Shown: positions 8,451 to 15,837 of the stretch, piece by piece
How the letters are laid out: each line of letters opens with the position of its first letter
Numbering within the stretch: the stretch's first letter is position 1
Assembly: GCA_003021305.1 (NCBI GenBank)
Contig: PXQN01000082.1
Location: 1 to 32,686, forward strand
Direction: 5' to 3'
Length of the DNA: 32,686 bases
Source: Halobacteriales archaeon QH_10_67_22
GTDB lineage: Archaea > Halobacteriota > Halobacteria > Halobacteriales > Haloarculaceae
Made by a program: the position numbers and the translations under genes
Notes under the pieces: model-generated
Told to the model about the DNA's origin: nothing
The model's database searches: none
The model's input: the letters and a program-made list of their open reading frames with translations, nothing else

Positions 8451-8571
8451 ACCCCCTACCTCGTGGGGACGGGACTAAAAGCCGCCCGGCCGTTCCGACA
8501 CCGCTCCGGCCCGGAGCCGACGCGACGGGAACCGTTCGCAGGATATCATCGTTGATACTTTCGGGCGACTC

Positions 8572-8580
8572 GTTAAGTAC
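8572..8580 (+). promoter_or_regulatory. TATA box for the surface protein gene
   Basis: GTTAAGTAC is centred about 27 bases before the ATG at 8603, implying a leaderless transcript. Confidence 0.5.
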
Positions 8581-8602
8581 GATACTCGCAATATATCCGT
8601 TA

Positions 8603-10951
8603 ATGAGGGGGATATCGACGGTACTCGTCGTATTTTTCGTTATCGGATCTGCCGTCGCAGGTCCGGCAGCCGGTCTGGTGGGGTCGGCGGACGCGGAGCC
8701 GTCGGTCGAAGTGATCGTCGACGGGTCGTCGGTCGCGGACGGGGGCCGCCACGAGACCAACGGCAACGACAGAATCACCGTGGACGCCGCGGTCAACGGG
8801 AGCGCACCCGAGGGGACGACGCTTGAAGAGGTCGTCGTCAGGCCACACTTCGACCCGGGGAACAACACAGTCAGGGTGATCGTCACCGATACGGCCGGGG
8901 CCGTCAACTCGACGGAGTTCACCGTGTACAAAGACTCCGATCCGCCCCACGTGTTCCTCACCGAACCGTACGAGACCAGACCGTGGTACGACATCACGGA
9001 CGGTAACGTCACCGGGACGAACCACACGCTGTCCGGGGAGTTGCTGGACGACTCGGAGGTCGACCGGATCACCGTCACCCACGAGGTCGGCGACTACCGG
9101 AACGTCGTCGCGCAGAGCGACCCCGGCGAGAACGTCTCGGTCCCGCTGGAACTGGGGTACACGCCGGCCGTCGACGGCACCAACCGCCTCCGGATCGACG
9201 TCTCCGACGAGTTCGGCAACACGCGCACCTATCGGTTCTCGATCGACGCGACCGACGGTGAGTCCCCGTCGATCTCGACCGGGCCGCTCCCGAACGAGAC
9301 CGCGAACAACCGCGTCTCGCTGACCGGCACAGTGACAGACGACGTGTGGGTCGCGTCGGCCGAGGTGACCGTCGAGTCACTCAACAACAACGAGAGCACC
9401 AAGACGACGACGCTCGTCGACCGCGAGTACAACACCACGACCGACGGCCGTACCCTCGAGTTCGAGGAGGACGTTTTCACCCTCTACCCGGGGACCTACC
9501 GCGTCACGGTCAACGCGACCGACGTCGCCGGGAACTCGACCAGCGAGTCCTACACGGTCGAACGGATCCCGTCCGAGGAACTCGACCGGAGCCCCAATGT
9601 GACCGTCGACAGAGATCGGACGGTCGTCACCGGGCCCGAGACGCTGTTTCTCAGCGGTAGTTCCTTCGAGGGCGTGACCCGGCGACTGGTCGTCGAGACG
9701 CGCGACGCGACGGGCGAGACGCTCGACTACCAGGTCGTCTACAGCGGGGACGGCCGCGAGCAGGTCGAGTTCGACCGCGAGGTGACAATCGGTGAGGAAC
9801 TCACGACCGTGATCGTCCGTGCGACCGGTCCCGACGGCACCGAGGTGACCGAACGCTTCCGGGTCAACGGGTCGAGTCGCGAGGCGTTCGTCGACGAGGT
9901 CGAACCGGACGGGGAAGTCTCCCACCCGACCGTCTCCGTCACCCACCTCCAGGACGAACGGCCCGGCACTGCGAGTTCGAGCCTCACCGTCAGGCGTGCC
10001 CCCGCGGGCGCGACGGTCACGGCCCCGCCGGCCGACGGCCCGGCGACCGTCGCGGGGACGGCCAACGTCACGCTCTCGGAACTGGACCTCTCGGTCGCGA
10101 GCGAGACCGACCTCACGGGGACCGTCGTCGTGCGCGACCGCGACGCCGGCGGACTGGCAGCCCCCCCGGACGCCGACAGCGCGGGGACGGTGAGCATCCA
10201 GCACTCCGTCGACAGCGAGCAGGTCGACGAACTCGGGATGACCGTTGAGGTCGACCGCTCGTACCTCGACGCTCACGGCTTCGATCCCGCAGACCTCAGC
10301 GTCTACCGGGAGAGCAGCGGCAACTGGTCGGAACTCGACACGACGCTCGTCTCCACCGACGACGGCGCGCGGTACCGCGTCGAGTCGCCCGGACTGTCGG
10401 TGTTCGCGCTGGCTCAGACCGCCCCCGAAAATGCGACCGACGGGACCGGCGGCGGAGACGACGAACCCGACGAAGACAACGAGACCGACGGCGACGAGGA
10501 GACCGACGGCGGGACGGCGGATATCTTCGTGACCAACGTCACGGTCAACCGGACCGAGGCCGAGGTCAACGAGTCGGTGATGGTCAACGCGACGTTGCGA
10601 AACGAGGGTGACGCGACGGGTACCTACACCGCTACCCTGCACACGCGACACGGGCTCAACCGGACGTTCGTCGCCGAAGAGGCCGTCGAAGTCCCACCCG
10701 GCGAGGAGCGGACCGCCCGGTTCACGACCCAGTTCGACCAGCCCGGCAACCACACTGCGTCGGTCAACGGCACCCAGGCCGGCCCGGTCGTCGTCTCCGA
10801 GGGCGGCGGGCTCCTGTCGGTGTTCTCGTTCATCCCGCTCCGACTCGTCGGGCTGTTACTCGGCGGGGTCGTCGGCCTGCTGGTCGTACTGACGCTCGTC
10901 CGCTTCGTCCTCCGGCGGGTCGGCGACGACGGCAGCGAGGCCGGCGGCTGA
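8603..10951 (+). CDS. Secreted, C-terminally anchored surface protein with PGF-pre-PGF and CARDB-like domains
   Basis: 782 residues from ATG at 8603. The frame stays open much further upstream, but that part is antisense to the carboxyltransferase gene and has no signal peptide; the TATA box also supports 8603. Residues 1-31 are a Sec-type signal ending near SADA. Residues about 32-430 are beta-rich Ig-like repeats with phrases such as VTVNATDVAGNSTSESYTV and many NxS/T sites. Residues about 432-612 resemble the PGF-pre-PGF domain, ending YRVESPGLSVFALAQ. An acidic Thr/Glu/Asp linker follows, then a CARDB-like adhesion domain (about 640-731). One membrane helix (742-772) with a short basic tail anchors it. 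It is probably a cell-surface or S-layer-associated glycoprotein; its ligand is unknown. Confidence 0.88.
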   Translation: MRGISTVLVVFFVIGSAVAGPAAGLVGSADAEPSVEVIVDGSSVADGGRHETNGNDRITVDAAVNGSAPEGTTLEEVVVRPHFDPGNNTVRVIVTDTAGAVNSTEFTVYKDSDPPHVFLTEPYETRPWYDITDGNVTGTNHTLSGELLDDSEVDRITVTHEVGDYRNVVAQSDPGENVSVPLELGYTPAVDGTNRLRIDVSDEFGNTRTYRFSIDATDGESPSISTGPLPNETANNRVSLTGTVTDDVWVASAEVTVESLNNNESTKTTTLVDREYNTTTDGRTLEFEEDVFTLYPGTYRVTVNATDVAGNSTSESYTVERIPSEELDRSPNVTVDRDRTVVTGPETLFLSGSSFEGVTRRLVVETRDATGETLDYQVVYSGDGREQVEFDREVTIGEELTTVIVRATGPDGTEVTERFRVNGSSREAFVDEVEPDGEVSHPTVSVTHLQDERPGTASSSLTVRRAPAGATVTAPPADGPATVAGTANVTLSELDLSVASETDLTGTVVVRDRDAGGLAAPPDADSAGTVSIQHSVDSEQVDELGMTVEVDRSYLDAHGFDPADLSVYRESSGNWSELDTTLVSTDDGARYRVESPGLSVFALAQTAPENATDGTGGGDDEPDEDNETDGDEETDGGTADIFVTNVTVNRTEAEVNESVMVNATLRNEGDATGTYTATLHTRHGLNRTFVAEEAVEVPPGEERTARFTTQFDQPGNHTASVNGTQAGPVVVSEGGGLLSVFSFIPLRLVGLLLGGVVGLLVVLTLVRFVLRRVGDDGSEAGG

Positions 10952-10975
10952 CCCGCCCCGCTCGACGCGGCGGGA

Positions 10976-11292
10976 AATGTCTATATCGATGATGGCTGTC
11001 GGCGACCGCTTCGTTGCCACGGCGACCAGGACGTTCCCGTCATCCAGGTATTCTGCGTCAAAGACGCGAGATCGTTCCGGGTCGTACTCCCAGTTGACGC
11101 CCCCGTTTTGGCTCACTCCGATGAGCCGCCGTCGTACCGGTAGTCTTGGACGCTGATGAGCGTCGCACCCGGATAGGTTCCCTCCGCGGTTCGGGAAACG
11201 GACTCCGTCGTGTCTGCCGTTACAGCCTGCAAGCCGAGTGCGCAGACGAGGACCACGAGGAGCGCAACGGTGAACGAACACTGGGGATTCAT
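10976..11292 (-). pseudogene. Frameshifted N-terminal remnant of an arylsulfotransferase-like gene
   Basis: The ATG at 11292 opens a 59-residue frame: a hydrophobic signal segment (SFTVALLVVLVCALGLQAVTA) then EGTYPGATLISVQDYRYDGG, ending at TGA 11113-11115. The next frame immediately continues with GVSQNGGVNWEYD...VFDAEYLDDGNVLVAVATK, which is how haloarchaeal arylsulfotransferase (ASST, beta-propeller) proteins go on. Coding similarity fades near 10976, about 25 bases from the surface protein stop, so roughly 100 of an expected 400 or more residues remain. The start codon overlaps the end of the left MITE-like element, so its own promoter is displaced. The family assignment is from memory of the family and moderate; the frameshift is visible. 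Confidence 0.65.
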
Positions 11293-11399
11293 ACGGTCGT
11301 GCGTACCCAATTTCGGCAGTGTTGATGAGGATCGGCGTTTCGGACCACGGAGACAGTCTTCTGTTTCGTGGGAATCAAAAGAATTACGCACGACCGTAT
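11291..11399. mobile_element. MITE-like element, left copy
   Basis: A 109-base sequence with perfect 15-base terminal inverted repeats: ATACGGTCGTGCGTA at 11291-11305 and its exact complement at 11385-11399. It has no coding capacity. A near-identical copy in opposite orientation lies at 14019-14120. One end overlaps the start codon of the ASST-like pseudogene; the other stops three bases from the MFS stop codon. A TA inside each end could be a target duplication of the IS630/Tc1 type, but no clear flanking duplication is seen. Confidence 0.8.
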
Positions 11400-11402
11400 C
11401 AC

Positions 11403-12752
11403 TCACGCGTAGGCTTCGAACTCCCGGCCGAAGACGAGGAAGTACCCGGTGCCGATCACGCCGATTACAGCAGCGACAGAGAACGCTATCTCCGGACTCA
11501 CGAAGTCCCAGAGGTACCCGCCGAGAGCGGCGCTCGGGATGACGATAGTGTTTCTGAGAAGATAGTAGGTGCCGGTCACGCGGCCGCCAGCCCCCTGTTC
11601 GGCGGGACCGACGATCAGCGCCTTGTGCGACGGTAAGCCTGCAAAGCGCAACCCGGAGAACGCGAAGACGAGAATCATAATTCCGGAAAGCGAGAGAGAC
11701 GGGGCCAAGACCTCGGGTGCATAGATCAAGACGACCGGAAACACGCCATAGACGGCGAATCCGAGTGCGACAACGGGTTTGAGTCCAACGCGTTCAGCGA
11801 CTTTCGCGGCGGGGATCATCGTCAGGAGCGCAACCAGCATCTCGACGCCCAGCAGGTAGCCGAAGAAGGCCTGTGGCGAGAGGTCGATGGCGTACGAAAA
11901 GCCGCCCAACGCGAGCGTCGTGTCGAGACCGATTTCGTAGAAGCGCGTGATGACGAGGATAAAGAAGGCGTACACCATCCCGTTGGCGAACCGCACCAGC
12001 GTGTCCCCGACTAGTAGCGGCCGTAGCGGCTCGGGCATCTCCCTGAGGTCGCGTTTGATCTGTTCGATGCCTTCGAAGGAGCCGCCGATCGTGTCTTCAC
12101 TAGCGTCGTAGAGGAAATGCTGGGCCACCGTCCCGAGGGCCCCGAAGACGACTGCTGCTGCGAGGACGTACTGGAAACTCACGGTGAAATCCGGATGGAG
12201 GCCGATCAGGACCGCGGCTAGGACCGGCCCGACGAGAAACGCCGTCCGGCGGAATGTCTCCGTGCTGGCGAACCCTTCCGCCAGGCGCGAGGGCTCAGTT
12301 GCTTGCTTGACCACGGCGAAGGTCGCACCCAGGCCGAAAGACTTCCAGGCCTGCGCTAAGAGCAGACCGACGAAAATCCAGACCCACGGTTCCAGGAGAA
12401 ACATACCGAGCGATATTGTCCCGATCTGTGGGGCGACGAGCCAGAACACGAATCCGGCCGTGGAGATGAGACCGAACAGCGTGAGGGCGTACCGCGATCC
12501 CATTCGGTCAGAGATAGCACCGCCCGGATACGGGTACACCGCGGAGATGATATTTCCAACTGTCCCGAACAGGCCGACAATGAACCCTGAAGCCCCGAGC
12601 GCGACCATATAATCCGGGAGGAACCGGTTCGTCATCTGGAACCCGAGGCTGAACGCGAACATTGCTAGTGATAGCACCAGCACGTCCCGTTCGAGCGAGA
12701 TGAACTGCTTGAACGGGTCGAAGAGATCAACGGATTCGTCCTCTGTTGCCAT
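11403..12752 (-). CDS. Major facilitator superfamily transporter
   Basis: Twelve-helix secondary transporter of 449 residues. The loop 2-3 signature is GGAISDRMGSRYAL, about residues 77-90, and the middle loop (EGIEQIKRDLREMPEPLRPLL) is hydrophilic. The substrate cannot be inferred; the pattern is that of drug/metabolite antiporters. It runs toward the left MITE-like copy, with its stop three bases from the element. It is divergent from the unknown gene at 12856, sharing a promoter region of about 100 bases with a TATA-like CTATTTACC (minus strand, 12779-12787). Base composition appears less GC-rich than in the flanking operons, consistent with later acquisition. Confidence 0.9.
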   Translation of the reverse strand: MATEDESVDLFDPFKQFISLERDVLVLSLAMFAFSLGFQMTNRFLPDYMVALGASGFIVGLFGTVGNIISAVYPYPGGAISDRMGSRYALTLFGLISTAGFVFWLVAPQIGTISLGMFLLEPWVWIFVGLLLAQAWKSFGLGATFAVVKQATEPSRLAEGFASTETFRRTAFLVGPVLAAVLIGLHPDFTVSFQYVLAAAVVFGALGTVAQHFLYDASEDTIGGSFEGIEQIKRDLREMPEPLRPLLVGDTLVRFANGMVYAFFILVITRFYEIGLDTTLALGGFSYAIDLSPQAFFGYLLGVEMLVALLTMIPAAKVAERVGLKPVVALGFAVYGVFPVVLIYAPEVLAPSLSLSGIMILVFAFSGLRFAGLPSHKALIVGPAEQGAGGRVTGTYYLLRNTIVIPSAALGGYLWDFVSPEIAFSVAAVIGVIGTGYFLVFGREFEAYA

Positions 12753-12855
12753 TGCTCGTGGCGACGGTTCGAGAGCGGGGTAAATAGATTTTGCTGTACC
12801 ATTAAAATATTCCGATCAATATCTTTACGGCTGTCCCCACTCCAAGAGGGAGTAT
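12753..12855. promoter_or_regulatory. Divergent promoter region between MFS gene and unknown gene
   Basis: AT-rich by local standards. A minus-strand TATA-like word at 12779-12787 is about 31 bases before the MFS ATG. Plus-strand candidates (CAATATCTTTAC, about 12817-12828) precede the unknown gene, whose ATG at 12856 also has a purine-rich GAGGGAG at 12846-12852. Confidence 0.4.
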
Positions 12856-13452
12856 ATGTCGAGTCGGAAGAATGCGATGTTGACCACCGAAGACCGGCGG
12901 TGGTTGACCGGGGAGAAAACATACGGTGGTCAGCACGCGAAACAGCAACGGTACCAGCGGCGGCGGGACATCCGCGAGCGGGTGTACAATTCGATTCTCG
13001 ATTTCACGATCCTGTTCGAGGAACTCGACCCCGAGGAACACCAGAAGATATTCGGCGAGGTGAGTCCGGACGGCCGCCAGTGGACGAACGACGATGCCGA
13101 TTTACGCGACGGCATCCGAGACGGGCTCGGCTTCCTCTTCTATACGGTTGGCATTGCAGCGATAATGCGGGGCGAGGAGGGGGGGAGGGCGTCGGTTCCC
13201 GAGTGGATGGTCAAATCCGGTATCCAGCGGGCCGGTCAAAAAGAGGGGTTCCTCGTCGAGAGCGTCGATCTTGACATCGAGGCGTCCGACGTTGCAGTCC
13301 CGGAGTTGCTTGACGCACTGGAATCAGGGGAGGACATCTCACCGGCTGGACTGTACCATCTCATGGAGAGTGGCGCGCTTGACCCAGATATCGTCCAGGA
13401 CTGTCTCAGGGAGCAATTCGACGCCGTGACGGATGACAAGAAGGGGGTATGA
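12856..13452 (+). CDS. Haloarchaeal conserved protein of unknown function
   Basis: 198 residues, no signal peptide. The N-terminal 45 residues are very basic and arginine-rich (TTEDRRWLTGEKTY, KQQRYQRRRDIRERVYNSI), like a nucleic-acid-binding or regulatory segment. The remainder is acidic and helical, with one short hydrophobic patch (LGFLFYTVGIAAIM, about 94-107). Similar N-terminal signatures are familiar from other haloarchaeal hypothetical proteins, but I do not know a function. It overlaps the next gene by four bases (ATGA at 13449-13452), so the two are surely co-transcribed. Its position inside the MITE-bracketed block suggests an accessory role. Confidence 0.85.
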   Translation: MSSRKNAMLTTEDRRWLTGEKTYGGQHAKQQRYQRRRDIRERVYNSILDFTILFEELDPEEHQKIFGEVSPDGRQWTNDDADLRDGIRDGLGFLFYTVGIAAIMRGEEGGRASVPEWMVKSGIQRAGQKEGFLVESVDLDIEASDVAVPELLDALESGEDISPAGLYHLMESGALDPDIVQDCLREQFDAVTDDKKGV

Positions 13453-13943
13453 CGATGGCGATCAAGACAAAACAGGACATGTTCGAGCGCGACCTCCGAA
13501 AACTGTATCACGCCGAGGTCGAGATTCTGGACCTGCACAGCGACCTCGCCGCGGCGGCGACGAGCGAAGAAGTCGTGGAGTTATTCGGGGGTCACGAAGG
13601 CGACACGGTCGAACAGATCGACCGCATCGAGAAGATTTTTGCAGTGCTCGACCTCGAACCACGGGAGGAAAGCAGCCAGGTTATGGAAGGGCTGATCGCT
13701 GAAAAAGACGAGTCTATCGCTGCGGTCACCGATGAAGGGCTCCAAGATATCGACGTGGTAAGCATCGGTCTTATCAACGAGCGTCTGGAGATTACGCTAC
13801 TTGACCGCCTCCTCCTGCTGGCGGATGATTTGGACCTCCCAGACCCGACAAGGCCCCACCTTCGGGAGAATCGGGCCGAGGCGCAGGCCGCCCTTGACCG
13901 GATGCAGCAGTTCCTCGACGAGCGCCGTCGTAGCGGTAAGTGA
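13449..13943 (+). CDS. DUF892 (YciE/YciF-like) ferritin-like protein
   Basis: 164 residues with the start DMFERDLRKLYHAEVEIL and a predicted four-helix bundle, the pattern of the DUF892/YciF family, whose members are stress-linked ferritin-like proteins. Candidate metal ligands are the Glu/His residues of HAEVEIL and of the second helix (HEGDTVEQIDRIEKIF). Iron binding is inferred from the family, not shown. A second ATG at 13455 is an alternative start; 13449 is preferred because it overlaps the upstream stop. The right MITE-like copy begins 75 bases after the stop. Confidence 0.85.
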   Translation: MTMAIKTKQDMFERDLRKLYHAEVEILDLHSDLAAAATSEEVVELFGGHEGDTVEQIDRIEKIFAVLDLEPREESSQVMEGLIAEKDESIAAVTDEGLQDIDVVSIGLINERLEITLLDRLLLLADDLDLPDPTRPHLRENRAEAQAALDRMQQFLDERRRSGK

Positions 13944-14245
13944 CGTGACTCCGTGCTACTCCCGTATCTGCTCGACCCGGACTCCAGACAATGATTTCCG
14001 CCATTCACGCACTCTCAGACGGTCGTGCGTAATTCTTTGTATTCCCACGAAACAGAAGACTGTCTCCGTGGTCCGAAACGCCGATCCTCATCGACACTGC
14101 CGAAATTGGGTACGCACGGTGAGCGCGTCACAGTACGCCGCGGCCTCCCGGCGGCTCCGACTTCGGAGTCGAGCATTCGAAGCGGCCTAGCCTCGTGGTC
14201 CGGGAGACCGGACACTTATGTCGCTGACACGCACACCACCGGGCA
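13944..14245. other. Intergenic region containing the right MITE-like copy
   Basis: This 302-base gap contains the right MITE-like element (14019-14120). After it comes a GC-rich stretch with a small hairpin (CTCCGACTTCGGAG, 14155-14168). A TATA-like ACTTATG near 14212-14218 is about 30 bases before the methylase GTG start. Bases 13944-14018 hold nothing I recognise. Confidence 0.5.
14019..14120. mobile_element. MITE-like element, right copy (inverted)
   Basis: Matches the reverse complement of 11293-11397 over its whole length, with three substitutions and a three-base gap near its right end, where ACGCACGACCGT reads ACGCACGGT. The left terminal repeat ACGGTCGTGCGTA is intact, but the right one is damaged, so this copy is probably immobile or older. 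No transposase lies nearby. Confidence 0.8.
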
Positions 14246-15181
14246 GTGGTACGACCGGTGTTGAAGTGGGCCGGCGGGAAACGCCAGCTACTGGACGAAC
14301 TGTACGCCAGGTTTCCGGCCGAGTTCGACCGGTACCACGAGCCGTTTCTCGGCGGTGGCGCGGTCTTTTTCGACCGTGAACTCGAGGAGGCGACGATAAA
14401 CGACACGAACCCGCGGCTGGTGAACTTCTACCGGCAGGTCCGCGACCGGCCCGAGGCCCTGGTTGACCAACTCCGAACGTTCAGGGACCCCGAGGTGGAC
14501 CCGGACCCGGCGCTGCCCTACGCAGACCGGACCGAGCGGGGCGACGAGGTCGACGCGTACTACTACCAGCAACGGGCGCGGTTCAACCGGCGAGCCTACG
14601 ACGACGACTGGGCGGGCACCGACGAGCAGCTGCTGACCGAGGCCGCCCTGCTGCTCTATCTCAACCGCACCTGTTACAACGGGCTCTACCGCGAGAACGC
14701 CGACGGCGGGTTCAACGTCCCTATCGGGCGCTACAGCGACCCCGACTGGGTCCAGGCCGAGCGTGTGCGTGACGCCTCGCAGGTTCTCGAATCCGCGAAC
14801 ATCCGCAACGAGGATTTCACCTCTGTGCTGGGGGCTGCCAGCCCGGGCGACCTCGTCTACTGCGACCCGCCGTACGTGCCGATGAGTGCGACGGCGGACT
14901 TCGCCGAGTACAGCGCCGCTGGCTTCGACCGCTCGGACCAGAAACGACTCCTGGCGGTCGCTCGCGAACTCGACGAGCGCGGCGTGTGGGTCGTCTGCTC
15001 GAACAGCGGCGTCACGTACGACCGCTACGTCGCGGCGGGCTTTCACGTCGACCGCGAGGGCGCGACGCGTGCGATAAACAGCGACGCCGGCGCGCGCGGC
15101 GAGGTCGACGAAATAATCGCGACGAACGTCGACCCCGACGAGCGGGCGAACACGGGCCAGGCCTCGCTGACGGAGTTTTGA
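14246..15181 (+). CDS. dam: DNA adenine methylase (D12 class, Dam-like)
   Basis: Adenine-N6 DNA methyltransferase of the D12 class (beta/alpha arrangement as in Dam and DpnM), 311 residues. The AdoMet-binding motif is PVLKWAGGKR (4-13), followed by PFLGGGAVFF (33-42), with catalytic DPPY at 207-210. The middle segment (LLYLNRTCYNGLYREN...FNVPIGRY) is the usual target-recognition part. The start is GTG at 14246, chosen because it places VRPVLKWAGGKR at the very N terminus and sits about 30 bases from a TATA-like word. No restriction enzyme is adjacent, so it is either an orphan regulatory methylase or a remnant of a mobile defence module. The target sequence cannot be read from the protein. 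Confidence 0.92.
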   Translation: MVRPVLKWAGGKRQLLDELYARFPAEFDRYHEPFLGGGAVFFDRELEEATINDTNPRLVNFYRQVRDRPEALVDQLRTFRDPEVDPDPALPYADRTERGDEVDAYYYQQRARFNRRAYDDDWAGTDEQLLTEAALLLYLNRTCYNGLYRENADGGFNVPIGRYSDPDWVQAERVRDASQVLESANIRNEDFTSVLGAASPGDLVYCDPPYVPMSATADFAEYSAAGFDRSDQKRLLAVARELDERGVWVVCSNSGVTYDRYVAAGFHVDREGATRAINSDAGARGEVDEIIATNVDPDERANTGQASLTEF

Positions 15182-15187
15182 GGGCGT

Positions 15188-15664
15188 TCACTCCTCGGGC
15201 GGTGCGAGCAGTGCCGGCTCTTCGAGCGTGAGTTCGACTGCCGTCTCGTCCAGTCGGCGCAGATAGACGGTGAGCCGGCCCGCGTCGGTGGCGCGGTCGA
15301 ACAGCGCGTGGACGGCGTCGTCGGCGAGCGCGTAATAGCCGGGACAGAGCACGACGCTCTCGGCGTCGGTCTCGACGGACAGCAGGAAGGCGACGTACCC
15401 CTGGACCTCGGTGCGGTAGACCTCGTAGGAGTCGACGGTCGCCTCGGCGAGCGTGGCTTCGAGGTCGTCGAACTCGTCGTCGGGGACGAGCACGGAGAGG
15501 CCGACCCGGTCACCGTAGCGGCCGTCCAGCGCCGTCACGTCGCCGGCGTGGAGCCGAAGGGTGTCCCAGCCGTCTGCCTCGTACGCGTCGGCGCGGGCGT
15601 CCATGTCGTCGAGTAACTCGTCCCACCAGGCCATCGGACGGCGGCCGTCGCCTGTGTCGGTCAT
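15188..15664 (-). CDS. Small acidic haloarchaeal protein (possibly DUF7529)
   Basis: 158 residues from ATG at 15664 (MTDTGDG); the conserved-looking part begins at MAWWDELLDDMDARADAYEADGW, so a later ATG is possible. It is a soluble, acidic alpha/beta protein with no signal or membrane helix. The pattern resembles a haloarchaea-specific family that I tentatively recall as DUF7529; no function is known. It converges with the methylase gene, leaving six bases between the stops, and is divergent from the ABC operon. Confidence 0.8.
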   Translation of the reverse strand: MTDTGDGRRPMAWWDELLDDMDARADAYEADGWDTLRLHAGDVTALDGRYGDRVGLSVLVPDDEFDDLEATLAEATVDSYEVYRTEVQGYVAFLLSVETDAESVVLCPGYYALADDAVHALFDRATDAGRLTVYLRRLDETAVELTLEEPALLAPPEE

Positions 15665-15805
15665 GTGTGGCCCGCCGCGTGAGTGGCTCAAAAACCTTCC
15701 CATCCCCTGGCTGCGCCGACACCAGGATTGCCCCGCCCGTGGACCCTCACCGACCGGTCGATGCGTCCCCGTTCCACCGCTCGCGAGGAGTCCCGTGGGG
15801 GTGGC

Positions 15806-15813
15806 TTATTTAA
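15806..15813 (+). promoter_or_regulatory. TATA box of the ABC transporter operon
   Basis: TTATTTAA is centred about 29 bases before the ATG at 15838, the spacing of a leaderless haloarchaeal promoter. It probably drives all five transporter genes. Confidence 0.6.
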
Positions 15814-15837
15814 CCCTCCCCCTCCCAGAAATTGGAT

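Noticed and set aside
7982-8602. Upstream extension of the surface protein by 207 residues
   Set aside because: The extension is antisense to the carboxyltransferase gene, is arginine- and proline-rich, and would place the signal peptide in the middle of the protein. The TATA box also fits the ATG at 8603.
14155-14168. Short hairpin upstream of the methylase
   Set aside because: Stem of about six bases without a T-run or repeat partner; common by chance in GC-rich DNA.
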